Source: Methylomonas sp.
GTDB lineage: Bacteria > Pseudomonadota > Gammaproteobacteria > Methylococcales > Methylomonadaceae
DNA length: 49,346 nucleotides
Direction of reading: 5' to 3'
NCBI GenBank assembly: GCA_026988155.1
Contig: JALSLW010000006.1
Coordinates: forward strand, 1 to 49,346
In this document: in pieces, positions 16,005-26,600 of the stretch
Layout of the letters: each line of letters begins with the position of its first letter
Position numbering within the stretch: position 1 is the first letter of the stretch
Program-made: the position numbers and the translations under genes
The notes under the pieces: model-generated
What the model was told of the DNA's origin: nothing
Databases searched by the model: none
The model's input: the letters and a program-made list of their open reading frames with translations, nothing else

Positions 16005-17666
16005 ATGCAAATAAAAAATAGTAAACAGATCCGGGCTAAAATTAATTGTTTTACTTTATCTATAGCATTATTTTTTTATAGCCTGTCAATAGTTCAGGCA
16101 GAAGACTGGATATACAAAGTACGCAAGGGCGATAATTTATGGAATTTGGCAGTTGATCATCTGATTGATACTTCTTATGCAGAGCGGGTCCAAAAATTGA
16201 ATGCGATAACGGATCCTTGGCATCTTTTGTCAGGAAGTAATATAAGAATACCCAGCCAGTGGGTTAGGCATTATCCTGCCATTGTTAGAGTGCAAAACCT
16301 GCAAGGCAATGCCCAGATAGTGGACGATGGAGCTAAACAGCCGCATCAATTGAAAGTTGGAGATATGGTGATGCCGGGTGATACTGTCATTACAGATGAA
16401 GGCAGCACGCTGGTGCTTGATTTCCTTGATGATTCAACCATTATGCTGGGTGAAAATAGTCGGCTAAAAATTGATAAGCTGATGATTTTAGAAAATACTG
16501 GCATGTCAGAGTCTCAATTAAATCTTTTAAAAGGTCGGCTGGAGACCCAGGTGGCACCTTCTAAAGGAACTGCACGTCAATTCCAGATAAAAACGCCTGT
16601 AGCAGTAACCTCTGTCAGGGGGACGGATTATAGAGTCAGCGCTGAAAAGGGAGATTTATCCAAAACGGAAGTGGTAGGCGGAAAAGTCGCAGTTAAAGGT
16701 AACAGTTCTGATAAAAAAATTATGCTGCCAGTAGGTTTTGGAACCATTGCTGAAAAGGGTAAGGCGTTACTCCCGCCAATTAAATTATTGCCGGCCCCTG
16801 ATATAAGCGAAATTCCAAAGCCTTTTGTTCAGGTACCCATACGATTCTCCTTGCCAGCACTTAAAAATAGGCATGGGTATCGTGTACAAATTGCAAAAAC
16901 AGAATTTTTTAAGGATATACTATTTAATAAGAAAATTTATTCGTCCACTATTAAAGGCCCAGATTTAGCTGATGGTGATTACCATATTCGTATTCGTGGC
17001 TTTGATGCACGGGAGTTGGAAGGTTATAGCGCCCAAGATAAGATAACAATAAATGCAAAGCCTGAATCACCTTTTTTAGTCTTGCCAAAACAGGGGGAAG
17101 GCATACTATTGGAAGATCCTGTAGTATTTAACTGGTCACGCCAAAAGGATGTCAGTCACTATCATTTGCAGGTTTCCAATAGGCAGGACTTTTCTGAGCT
17201 GTTGTTTGATGCAGAAAAAATTGATGCGAACGAACTGGCAATGACAAAAACAATGGCTAAAGGCAAGTATTTTTGGCGCATAGCCGCTATAGATCAGGAT
17301 GGCGATGGACCCTTTAGCGATGCCCAGATGTTTCGCCGAATTATGCCTGCACCGGAACTTGAAGCACCAGAAATTACAGATAATATGCTGACTTTTCGGT
17401 TTCGAAACGGCTTGCCTGGTCAGACGTATCATTTCCAAATGGCAGAGGAAGAAAGATTTAATAAACTGCTGGCTGATGAGCGCAATGACAAGCCAGAATT
17501 TATAATTCCCAGACCCAGCCAAGGCGGAGAATATTTTATTCGTATTCGGACAATTGATGCAGATGGGTTTGCTGGTCCCTTTGCTGTGCCACAGAGCATT
17601 GATGTGCCCTATGATTTTTCCTGGCTATTAACATTATTGCCACTGCTTGTTCTAATAGCACTATAA
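16005..17666 (+). CDS. LysM and FecR-domain envelope protein
   Basis: The product has 553 residues from the ATG at 16005; a TTG at 15918 would add a stretch before the signal peptide and is less likely. After a signal peptide (cleavage near VQA-ED), a LysM domain (YKVRKGDNLWNLAVDHL, about 35-85) gives peptidoglycan binding. A FecR domain follows (about 100-230, with LDDSTIMLGENSRLKI and TPVAVTSVRGTDYRV), then two or three fibronectin-like modules (FNWSRQ, YHLQVSN, GKYFWRIAAID). It ends with a hydrophobic helix (LLTLLPLLVLIAL) that may anchor it in the membrane. It is directly joined to the next gene, a CHASE2 enzyme, a common LysM/FecR-CHASE2 pairing; a role as its periplasmic sensor is inferred. 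Confidence 0.85.
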   Translation: MQIKNSKQIRAKINCFTLSIALFFYSLSIVQAEDWIYKVRKGDNLWNLAVDHLIDTSYAERVQKLNAITDPWHLLSGSNIRIPSQWVRHYPAIVRVQNLQGNAQIVDDGAKQPHQLKVGDMVMPGDTVITDEGSTLVLDFLDDSTIMLGENSRLKIDKLMILENTGMSESQLNLLKGRLETQVAPSKGTARQFQIKTPVAVTSVRGTDYRVSAEKGDLSKTEVVGGKVAVKGNSSDKKIMLPVGFGTIAEKGKALLPPIKLLPAPDISEIPKPFVQVPIRFSLPALKNRHGYRVQIAKTEFFKDILFNKKIYSSTIKGPDLADGDYHIRIRGFDARELEGYSAQDKITINAKPESPFLVLPKQGEGILLEDPVVFNWSRQKDVSHYHLQVSNRQDFSELLFDAEKIDANELAMTKTMAKGKYFWRIAAIDQDGDGPFSDAQMFRRIMPAPELEAPEITDNMLTFRFRNGLPGQTYHFQMAEEERFNKLLADERNDKPEFIIPRPSQGGEYFIRIRTIDADGFAGPFAVPQSIDVPYDFSWLLTLLPLLVLIAL

Positions 17667-20489
17667 ATGAGCCAATGCATGAGCTTACAGAAGCTAAAAA
17701 AACAACTGTCTTTTGATATAATTTTGGTTCTTTTTCTGGTCATATTGTCAGTACTGCTGAACCAGCTGCTACTTGCTAAAATACCCTTATTGCAGCGCTG
17801 GGATAATCTGTTTTATGATCTAGAGTCAACGGTTATAACAAGCCCAGCAGATAAAGATATCGTTATTGTAGCGATTGATGATGCCAGTTTAAAAAAAATT
17901 GGGCGCTGGCCCTGGTCACGTGCTATTCATGCCCATTTTATAGATCAGCTGACGGCTGTAGGGGTTAAAGCCGTTGCAATGGATATTTTATTTATCGACT
18001 CTGATATTAAGCATCCGGAAAATGATCAGTTATTAGCTTCGGCAATTCAGCGAAATGGACACGTCATTTTACCTGCATTGGTCAGCAAGCTTGGTGAATC
18101 GCTTATTATTACTAAACCGCTGCCGGAGATTGCTGAGGCAGCCAATCAGCTGGTTTACGTCAACATGCATTTTGATTCGCAAGGCATTGCCCGTCAATTC
18201 GAATTGCAGGTGGAGTTGGATGATGATATCTACCTGCCTGCAATGGCTTTGGCATTAAGCCGGCTATTGCCTGAGCATATTGAGCCGGAAAGTTTAACGG
18301 ATCAGAATGAGGTATTGATTAAATTTTCCGGTCCCCCCGGGCATTTTCAGCATATTTCCTATGCAGATGTAATAGCAAGTAAAGAGATTCAAAAACAATT
18401 GGCGGGAAAGGCCATACTTATTGGTATTACTGCAACTGGGCTTGGCAGTCGTGTGGCTACTCCCGCATCAAAGAGTCAGCAGTTGATGTCAGGCATTGAA
18501 TTTCAGGCCAATGCATTGGCTACTCTTAAGTCAGGAGGAATTATTCGGCCTCTTAAATGGCTGGCTTATACGCTTATTTCTTTATTTCTGATTGTTATTC
18601 CGGTTATTCTGTTTCATTTTTTAAGGCCATGTAATGCATTACTCCTGGTTTTTTGCTTTGCAGTATTGACAGTAGCATGCAGTGTTGTTTTGCTTAACAG
18701 TCTACAGCTTTGGTTTGCTCCTTTGCCAACGTTATTGTGCCTAATGCTTAGCTATCCATTATGGAGCCGGCAAAAGCTTGAGCAAATGGGGCAATCCTTA
18801 TTTAAAGAACAGGCAAGAGCAGTTGCAACCTTAGATGCAATAGCCGATGCTGTTATTACAACAGATCAGAGAGACCGCATTGAGTTTATGAATCCGGCTG
18901 CAGAAAGACTGCTGGCTAGGTCATTAGCGGAAGTTAAACAGAAACCTTTCTCAAAAGTTTGTCAAATTGTAGAACAGACTGATTCTGTATTGCCGAATAG
19001 CCAGGTGATAGCTGAGGATGGGCAGCAGAAAAAAACACACGTTATCCGCAATCGAAATGGAGATGAATACAGCGTACAGATTTCAGGTAACTTAATCTAT
19101 GATGAAAGTAAACGGCCGAGCGGCGTTGTTTATGCCCTTAATGATGTGACTGAAATTATTGACATCCATCGAAAAGTTTCTTTTATTGCCTCGCATGATG
19201 CTTTGACAGGTCTGCCCAATCGTGTTCTGCTGCAAGACCGTCTGGAACAGACCATTATATTGTCTAATAGGGAAAAACTGAGTTTTGCTGTTTTGTTTAT
19301 TGACCTGGATGGCTTTAAGAGAATCAATGATGCAATGGGGCATGTTTCGGGAGATTTTTTATTGCAGGAAGTTGCGCACCGTCTTCGTAAGGTCATTAGA
19401 AAATCAGATACTATTTCACGCTGGGGAGGGGATGAGTTTGTTATATTGCTGGATAACCTGGCTTCACCCTCCAGTGCGGCGAATGTAGCGACTAAGATCA
19501 TTCAGAGTTTATCAAGGCCTATTGCAATAAAAAATCAGCAGGTTATCGTTACACCCAGCATTGGCATCAGTTTGTATCCTGAGGATGGTGATCAGGCAAG
19601 TGTTCTTTTGGAAAAGTCTGATACGGCCATGTATAGCGTTAAAAAGAATGGACGAAATAGTTACTGCTTTTACTCGCATAAACTTGAAAGCCAGGCAAAA
19701 GAAAGACTGCTTTTAGAGACGGAGTTGCGCAGGGCTCTGGAATTAAATGAATTTGAAATACATTACCAGCCGCAAATAGATCTTATATCTAACGGCCTCA
19801 TTGGCGCCGAAGCATTAATCAGATGGAATCACCCTGTAAAAGGTCTAGTTGCTCCCGGAGAGTTTATTCCGTTAGCCGAAGATACCGGTCTGATAGTTCC
19901 ATTAGGAAAATGGGTTATAAAACAGGTGTGTTCACAGCTTCAATCATGGAAATCTCAAGGGTACCCGCTCATTAAAGTGGCCATTAATTTATCTGCACAT
20001 CAGTTTACTCAGGAAGACCTGGTTAGTACAATCACTCGGGAAATAAAAAAGCATGGCTTAACTTCAGAATCAATACAGGTAGAAATCACTGAAAGCATGA
20101 TGATTCAAGATATTAATCGAGTAATTAAGATTCTTGATGATTTAAAGTCTGCGGGTGTTTCAATTGCGGTTGATGATTTTGGCACAGGGTATTCCTCACT
20201 GGAATACTTGAAAAAGTTACCGATAGATAAGTTGAAAATTGATAAATCTTTTATTGATAGCGTGCTGCATAATAATGATGATGCCAGCATTGTACAGGCA
20301 GTGATTGCATTGGGACATAATATGAATATGCAGATAATCGCCGAAGGCGTGGAAACTGAGCAGCAGGCTCGGTTTTTAAAGGAATACAAGTGCGATTATG
20401 GGCAAGGCTATTTTTACAGCAGACCGCTTAATGCACAGAAAATGGAATTGCTGATAGAAAAATTTGAACCGTATAATAAGCATGCTTAA
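17667..20489 (+). CDS. CHASE2-PAS-GGDEF-EAL dual c-di-GMP enzyme
   Basis: This is a 940-residue inner-membrane protein for c-di-GMP turnover. The first helix is at about 15-35; the CHASE2 periplasmic sensor follows (about 45-300, with DIVIVAIDDASLKKIGRWPW), then three helices (about 295-370) and a PAS domain (about 385-500). The GGDEF domain keeps RWGGDEF, and RKSD exactly five residues before it forms an inhibitory I-site. The EAL domain keeps EALIRW, DDFGTGYSSL and AEGVET. Both activities look intact, so net direction depends on the sensor. It starts on the base after the LysM/FecR stop, so the two genes are coupled. It is a candidate to set the c-di-GMP pool read by the LapD-like protein. 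Confidence 0.93.
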   Translation: MSQCMSLQKLKKQLSFDIILVLFLVILSVLLNQLLLAKIPLLQRWDNLFYDLESTVITSPADKDIVIVAIDDASLKKIGRWPWSRAIHAHFIDQLTAVGVKAVAMDILFIDSDIKHPENDQLLASAIQRNGHVILPALVSKLGESLIITKPLPEIAEAANQLVYVNMHFDSQGIARQFELQVELDDDIYLPAMALALSRLLPEHIEPESLTDQNEVLIKFSGPPGHFQHISYADVIASKEIQKQLAGKAILIGITATGLGSRVATPASKSQQLMSGIEFQANALATLKSGGIIRPLKWLAYTLISLFLIVIPVILFHFLRPCNALLLVFCFAVLTVACSVVLLNSLQLWFAPLPTLLCLMLSYPLWSRQKLEQMGQSLFKEQARAVATLDAIADAVITTDQRDRIEFMNPAAERLLARSLAEVKQKPFSKVCQIVEQTDSVLPNSQVIAEDGQQKKTHVIRNRNGDEYSVQISGNLIYDESKRPSGVVYALNDVTEIIDIHRKVSFIASHDALTGLPNRVLLQDRLEQTIILSNREKLSFAVLFIDLDGFKRINDAMGHVSGDFLLQEVAHRLRKVIRKSDTISRWGGDEFVILLDNLASPSSAANVATKIIQSLSRPIAIKNQQVIVTPSIGISLYPEDGDQASVLLEKSDTAMYSVKKNGRNSYCFYSHKLESQAKERLLLETELRRALELNEFEIHYQPQIDLISNGLIGAEALIRWNHPVKGLVAPGEFIPLAEDTGLIVPLGKWVIKQVCSQLQSWKSQGYPLIKVAINLSAHQFTQEDLVSTITREIKKHGLTSESIQVEITESMMIQDINRVIKILDDLKSAGVSIAVDDFGTGYSSLEYLKKLPIDKLKIDKSFIDSVLHNNDDASIVQAVIALGHNMNMQIIAEGVETEQQARFLKEYKCDYGQGYFYSRPLNAQKMELLIEKFEPYNKHA

Positions 20490-20561
20490 GAAATCAGCAT
20501 GCTTTATATTTCCTAATGAGTAGCTGGAGCTGGGAACTCATTTTAGTATTATTGCGATATT

Positions 20562-20750
20562 TTATTTTCCGGTTGACTTGCTTTTATACCCAGCATCTTT
20601 AAGAACACCTTCACATTGCAATGTTGAACCTGAAAGATCAATAATATCTTTGGTTTCAGGGTTTTGCATAACGATAGGCGGGTTGCTTCCGCAAGCAGTT
20701 AGGACTAACAAATTAGAAATTATAATAAGTTTAAATAAGCGACTGGACAT
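20562..20750 (-). CDS. Small lipoprotein, 62 residues
   Basis: This is a short product with a clear lipoprotein signal: a hydrophobic segment IIISNLLVL and lipobox LTAC with the lipid-carrying Cys at residue 20. The mature part of about 43 residues starts CGSNPP and holds a second cysteine (Cys47 region, TLQCEGVL). I do not recognise the family. It stands alone between the c-di-GMP enzyme and rlmH, convergent with the former. The lipobox and ATG start support it being real despite its length. Confidence 0.65.
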   Translation of the reverse strand: MSSRLFKLIIISNLLVLTACGSNPPIVMQNPETKDIIDLSGSTLQCEGVLKDAGYKSKSTGK

Positions 20751-21124
20751 TCAGTATCTCCACAAAGTTTTATAGGTTTTACAGGGAAGGCATAAACATT
20801 TCAACTGTATATATCAAGATGTTTTTTATCTGCCGAGGCTTTCTGTTTGAATCTAAGCATGAGTGCTGTTGTTTTTTTCATTTAGATGCAATCAAAGTAT
20901 TCTTATTTACGTCTAACCAGATGTGAACAATAATCCTGGAAAGATCAGTATGCCCTTTTAATTATTTATGTTAAGGGTATGGAAGGTCGATATGTCGATG
21001 GAAAAGATATATTGTTTGCATTGATTGAATAGTCATCTAAAAATTGTTTTACATCTCTTCATTGCATCAATAAATTGTTCTGTGTATCCTGCTTTAATAT
21101 TCCAAAAATCGCAATAAACGACAG
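20751..21124. other. Intergenic gap of 374 bases, no gene seen
   Basis: This is an AT-rich gap between the divergent small lipoprotein and rlmH genes. It should hold promoters for both. No open frame with a ribosome-binding site, no strong hairpin and no recognisable riboswitch or RNA gene were seen; frames starting at internal ATGs end within a few codons. Confidence 0.5.
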
Positions 21125-21592
21125 ATGCAAATAAATTTAATTTCAGTGGGAAATAAAATGCCAGGCTGGGTGCTTCAGGGGTATGATGAATACTCTAAAC
21201 GCATGCCTAAGGAATGCAGTTTGGTTTTAAAGGAAGTGCCCCCTGGAAAACGCGGAAAAAATAGCGATATAGCAAGAATTGTCAGAGATGAAGGAGAACG
21301 GATGATTCAGGCTATACCGGCAAAATCACATATTGTCACTTTAGATATTCCCGGAAAGCCCTGGACCACTCCAGATCTATCTGTGGCATTGAAAGAATGG
21401 ATGGAAAGCGGGCAAAATGTCGCTTTGATGGTAGGCGGGCCAGAAGGTTTGGCTGATTCAGTTAGGGATATTGCCAGAGAATCATGGAGTTTATCTAAAT
21501 TAACCTTTCCGCACCCTATTGTCAGAGTTTTGGTTGCAGAACAGCTGTATCGCGCATGGAGCATTTTAAACAACCACCCGTACCACCGATGA
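21125..21592 (+). CDS. rlmH: RlmH, 23S rRNA pseudouridine-1915 N3-methyltransferase
   Basis: RlmH is the SPOUT-class methyltransferase that modifies helix 69 of 23S rRNA on whole ribosomes, using S-adenosylmethionine. At 155 residues it has the family length. The knot region is clear: MVGGPEGL, then [23 protein letters not shown], ending NNHPYHR, the conserved C-terminus of the family. The stop overlaps the ATG of the next gene (ATGA), starting a rlmH-maf-rng chain. Confidence 0.97.
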   Translation: MQINLISVGNKMPGWVLQGYDEYSKRMPKECSLVLKEVPPGKRGKNSDIARIVRDEGERMIQAIPAKSHIVTLDIPGKPWTTPDLSVALKEWMESGQNVALMVGGPEGLADSVRDIARESWSLSKLTFPHPIVRVLVAEQLYRAWSILNNHPYHR

Positions 21593-22173
21593 ATAACAAA
21601 ATTATTTTAGCGTCTGCATCTCCAAGGCGAAAGGAATTATTAGACCAAATAGGTGTCAGTTGTATTGTGCACCCGGTTGATATTGATGAAACCCCCAAAG
21701 TTGCAGAGCCTGCCCGGCAATATGTTAAAAGAGTCGCAGAAGAAAAATCTGCAGCTTGCCTAGGCCTGCTGGACTCAGCATTGCCGATATTGGCGGCGGA
21801 TACCAGTGTGGTTGTTGATGGCCAAATTTTAGGAAAACCTGAAAATGAGGTGCACGGGATAGCTATGCTCCGGCAGCTGTCTGGTACAACGCATACTGTC
21901 TATAGCGCAGTTTCTTTTAGAGGCGCTGACCAGGCATTTCATCATCAGGCTTTGAGTGTTACAGAAGTAACATTTAGACATGTTGAAACAAGAGAGTTTG
22001 AAGCTTACTGGGAAACAGGAGAGCCTCAGGGAAAAGCGGGGGCTTATGCCATACAAGGATTAGCCAGTATTTTTGTCGAATCAATTAAAGGCAGTTTTTC
22101 AGGTGTTATGGGTCTGCCTTTATTTGAAACTGCAGCATTATTATCTAAGCAGGGAATAAAAGTTATTACATGA
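21589..22173 (+). CDS. maf: Maf-family nucleoside triphosphate pyrophosphatase
   Basis: Maf proteins hydrolyse dTTP, UTP or modified nucleotides to monophosphates, cleaning the nucleotide pool. From the ATG at 21589 the protein has 194 residues and begins [18 protein letters not shown], the Maf signature; a frame reaching back to 21556 would add an unrelated start inside rlmH. Other marks are [17 protein letters not shown] and [11 protein letters not shown]. The residues fit the dTTP/UTP-specific (YhdE-like) group. ATGA overlaps on both sides, with rlmH and rng, show tight translational coupling. Confidence 0.95.
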   Translation: MNNKIILASASPRRKELLDQIGVSCIVHPVDIDETPKVAEPARQYVKRVAEEKSAACLGLLDSALPILAADTSVVVDGQILGKPENEVHGIAMLRQLSGTTHTVYSAVSFRGADQAFHHQALSVTEVTFRHVETREFEAYWETGEPQGKAGAYAIQGLASIFVESIKGSFSGVMGLPLFETAALLSKQGIKVIT

Positions 22174-23624
22174 GTGAAGAAATTTTAATTAATGTTACAC
22201 CCCCTGAAACACGCGTTGCTCTGATAGATAATGGCGTATTGCAGGAATTAATCATCGAGCGGGAACAACAGAAGGGGTTGGTTGGCAATATTTACAAAGG
22301 AGAAGTATGTAGAGTATTGCCAGGAATGCAAGCTGCTTTTGTAGACATAGGACTGGAACGGGCTGCGTTCCTTCATCTATCTGATTTTAGCAATATAGAA
22401 TTAGAAAAAAAAGGCTCGGAAAATATTGAGCATTATCTGCGAGAAGGTCAGGCACTGGTTGTCCAGGTTACAAAAGACCCATTAGGCACTAAAGGTGCCA
22501 GACTTACCACGGAAATATCTATTCCCTCTCGGTTTCAAGTGTATATGCCCTATACAAAAAACTCAGGTGTTTCGCAAAGAATTGAATGCAGTAAGGAAAG
22601 AAGCCGGTTAAAGTCTTGTATTGAACAGTTTCAGGAAAAAAATGAAACGGGTGGCTTTATCGCCAGAACCGCCGCAGAATGTATGGAAGAAGCTGTCTTA
22701 TTTTCTGATATGACTTTTCTGACTAAGTTGTGGGATGCCATTTCTGAAAAAATAGCAGCAGCGACAAGTAAAACTTTAGTCCATCAGGATCTGTCATTAA
22801 GTAGCCGAATATTGCGAGATTTTTTCACTGACAGCATTAAAAGAATAAGGATTGACTCTCGGGAAAGTTTTCAAAAACTGGTCGATTTTTCGACTGTGTT
22901 TGTGCCAGAAATCGTACCGGTCATAGAGCACTACACTGGTGACAGTCCTCTTTTTGATATCTACAATATTGAAGATGAAATAACAAAAGCTTTAGACAGA
23001 ACGGTAAAGCTAAAATCCGGTGGACATTTGGTTTTTGATCAGACTGAAGCTATGACTACAGTTGATGTCAATACTGGCGGCTATGTGGGGGGGCGTAATC
23101 TGGAAGAGACTATTTTCAAAACTAATTTAGAAGCTGCTCAGACGATATGCAGGCAGCTTAGGCTGCGAAATCTAGGTGGCATTATCATTATTGATTTTAT
23201 TGATATGCAGAGGGAAGAACATAAAAAACAGGTTCTAGATGCCTTGCAGCGCAATTTGGATAAAGACCCGGCAAAAAATAAAATAACTGAAGTTTCCGTG
23301 TTGGGTTTAGTTGAAATGACGCGCAAAAGAACGCGGGAAAGTTTAGAACATATTCTTTGTGAAACCTGCTGTACCTGCGACGGAAGAGGGATGTTAAAGA
23401 CAGCTGAGTCGATGTGTCTGGAAATTTTCAGAGAAATTATTCGGGAGGTCAGGCAGTACAATGTACAGGATATTTTGGTTCTCGCTTCTAATGAAGTGGT
23501 AGAAATGCTGTTAGACGAAGAGGCGGGCATGCTGGCAGAACTGGAACTGTTTTTAGGCGTCAGCATAAAGTTTCGGGCAGAAGCTGAATATAGTCAGGAG
23601 CAGTACGACGTGGTTCTGCTGTAA
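22170..23624 (+). CDS. rng: Ribonuclease G
   Basis: This is the endoribonuclease that matures the 5' end of 16S rRNA and cuts some mRNAs. The 484-residue protein is full length for RNase G, lacking the long C-terminal scaffold of RNase E. It shows the N-terminal INVTPPETRVALIDNG, an S1 RNA-binding domain (GNIYKGEVCRVLPGMQAAFVDIG, about 35-120), the catalytic core (DVNTGGYVG and IIIDFIDM, with the metal-binding Asp residues) and a zinc-link-like CETCCTCDGRG. The start overlaps maf by four bases. Confidence 0.96.
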   Translation: MSEEILINVTPPETRVALIDNGVLQELIIEREQQKGLVGNIYKGEVCRVLPGMQAAFVDIGLERAAFLHLSDFSNIELEKKGSENIEHYLREGQALVVQVTKDPLGTKGARLTTEISIPSRFQVYMPYTKNSGVSQRIECSKERSRLKSCIEQFQEKNETGGFIARTAAECMEEAVLFSDMTFLTKLWDAISEKIAAATSKTLVHQDLSLSSRILRDFFTDSIKRIRIDSRESFQKLVDFSTVFVPEIVPVIEHYTGDSPLFDIYNIEDEITKALDRTVKLKSGGHLVFDQTEAMTTVDVNTGGYVGGRNLEETIFKTNLEAAQTICRQLRLRNLGGIIIIDFIDMQREEHKKQVLDALQRNLDKDPAKNKITEVSVLGLVEMTRKRTRESLEHILCETCCTCDGRGMLKTAESMCLEIFREIIREVRQYNVQDILVLASNEVVEMLLDEEAGMLAELELFLGVSIKFRAEAEYSQEQYDVVLL

Positions 23625-23653
23625 AGCCGTTAGGTTAATGTTGGGAAATTGGC

Positions 23654-26600
23654 GTGATTCACAAGATTAAATCGGCTACGGTATATTTTTTTGTTAGTTT
23701 GCTGATAGTGTTTGCTGTTGGCATGAGCTTTATTCGGTTTTTTTTATTGGGTGTAGATGACTATAAAACCGAACTGGAAAGCAAGATTTATCAGCTGACT
23801 GAAATACCACTTAAAATTGGCAGTTTGGGTGCTAATATGCGTGGTTTTAGTCCCGAGATCGTGTTGAAAGATATTCATGTTTTAACGATAGATACCAGCA
23901 ATAATTATCCCATTAAATTAGACGAACTGCGTTTAGGGATAGATTTGCTGGATTTAATGTTCACGCAGCAGGTTTTGCCTTCCAGCTGGATAACGTTCGT
24001 TGGCGTTAAATTATCCGTGGTACGTGAAGAAGATGGCAGTCTTTCGGTTGATGGACTGAATACGGCTAAATCTGGACAGCCATTTTGGCTATTGCAAGGA
24101 GGGCGATATGAAGTGCTTAAAAGTGAAATAACTTGGCTGGACAAACAGCGGCACGCTTCGCCCATTACTTTTGAGCATATTGATTTGCTGATAAAAAATA
24201 AGCCTGGTTCTGATACTCATGAAGTTCATTTGATTAGTCAATTACCGGCATCGCTTGGAAAATCCTTGCGGGTATCCATGATGATTCAGGGCAATTTTTT
24301 TAAAAGGGACAATCTTAATGGTTTAGTGTATATCAAAGGAGATGAGATACAGTTTTCCCAAGTGTTGACAGGCAAGAATCCGGCTGGATTAAGGCCCACG
24401 GCAGGAAATGGCGACTTTGAATTATGGAGCCAATGGGAAAAATCTGAAATTATTGCGTTAATAGGCAGTGTCCAGGCAAATAGCGTTAGCATTCAAAAGC
24501 AAAAAAAGATTTTTAAAATTGATCAATTGCAAACGGGTTTTAACGGTTTTAATCAGCAAAAAGGCTGGCAATTTGGGGTGACTGATTTTATTGCCAAAAC
24601 AGACGGTAAGACTTGGCCTGCAGCAAACATTAATTTTTCGACCAATAAAGAAATGACTCAAATGGCTGCTTCAAGTACTTACTTGGATTTACAGGAATTT
24701 GTCGAGCTAGTTCAATTTATTGCGCCTTTAGATGATGAGCAAAAAAATATAATTTCAAAGCTGGACTTAAAGGGACAGCTAAAAGATTTTTCTGGCTTTA
24801 TAAATACTGAAACGGAAGTCTATGCCATCAATGGTGTGTTTGAGAACTTTTTTGTTTCCTCTTTTGCTGATTTTCCGCAACTGGAAAATTTTACCGGAAG
24901 TATTCATGGTTCTAATAAAGAGGGTTTAATTGGCCTAAATACTCAGCAGGCTCATATTTTCTTTCCAAATCTTTTTAAAACGCCATTCCCAGTTAATGAG
25001 TTAACTGCTTTATTCAGCTGGCAACAGCAAAAGGATAGTTGGCTGATTAAATCGAATAACTTGGTTTTGAATGTAAAAGATGCTGAATCTAAAAGTAAAT
25101 TCAGCATAAAAATCCCTAACAATGAAGATTCTCCCTTTATTGATCTGCAGACTTCATTTTCCAAGTTGGATGATGTCAGTGCAATACCTGCATATTACCC
25201 CGTCAGCATCATGAAAAAAGATGCTTTGAACTGGCTGAATAATGCCTTTATATCGGGAAAAATTGAGCAGGGAGGATTGCTGGTTTATGGTTATCTCAAT
25301 CAATTTCCCTTTCTTGACGGCCAAGGTGTATTTGAAGTAATTCTTGATGCTAAACAGGTGGAATTGCAAGCTGCACCTGACTGGCCACATCTAAAGAATG
25401 TTGATGCGGAGATTCTGTTCAAAAAAGACAGTTTAACGGTGACTGCAAACCGTGCCGAAGTTAATGGTATGAAGATCACCCATACCCTGGTTGAAATACC
25501 ATCCTTTCAAAATAGCACATACCTTTTGGCAGAAGGGCAGGCGGTAGGTGATATTGCCAATGGCTTGACTTATTTGCAAAAAACTCCGCTCCATGGACTG
25601 GTTGATGGATTTATAGGTTTGGTAGATCCATCAGGTGCTTTAAAAATAGAGCTGGGTTTCAAGATTCCTTTGGCGAAAGGGAAGGAACCAAAGGTGAGTG
25701 GTGTTGCCCATTTAAAATCTGTAGCTCTAAATATTAAAGCTATTGATTTTAATGTATCCAAGGTGACTGGGGATTTAAGATTTACCGAGAAAGGGCTGTT
25801 TAGCAAAAAACTGGTAGCAAAAGCCTTAGGATACCCATTAACTGTTGAGGTGGATACTGAAGACTATAATACCTCCATTAGAATGACCGGAATAACAGAT
25901 TTTAGTCAGTTGCAAAAACAGTTCAGTTTTTTGGATAGTGAATTGCTGGCTAAAGAGCCGATTAAAGGTGAAATAGATTATCAGGGTACGCTAGTTTTGC
26001 CAGCTAAAGAAAACAGCTCGGCATCACTGAATATTAGAACAAGTTTAGCAGGAGTGTCGGTAGACTTGCCTGGGTTGCTAAAGAAAAGTGCGATTCAGGA
26101 AAAACAGCTGAATCTGAGATTGACGTTAAATAATGACGACTTAATGCCAGTCAGCATAAATTATAATGATGATATAAAGCTAGCGATGATGGTTGATAAA
26201 CCGCAAAGCAAAGTGCATTCAGCCCATATTGTTTATGGCAAGGGCAAGGCCATTCTGCCTAAGGGAAGTGACATAAGGGTTCAGGTTAAGCAGGATACTT
26301 TCGATATGACTGAGTGGACGGATCTATTGGGTCAAAGGAATAAGAATGATCTGCAGATTGGTCAGTTGCTGAATGAGATTAGTTTTACTACTAATAATTT
26401 ACAATGGAAAAACCGGCAATATGGAGTGTTTGAAATAGCGATGAAGCGTTTTGGCCAGCAATGGCAGGGCGATTTGACCTGTCCAGCGGCCAAGGGAGCT
26501 TTCGTTATTCCGGTGGATCGAACGGATAACAATAAAATAAAGCTGGAAATGGCATACATAAACCTTTCTGAGTTAATGCAGATTGATTTTCAAAGTGATG

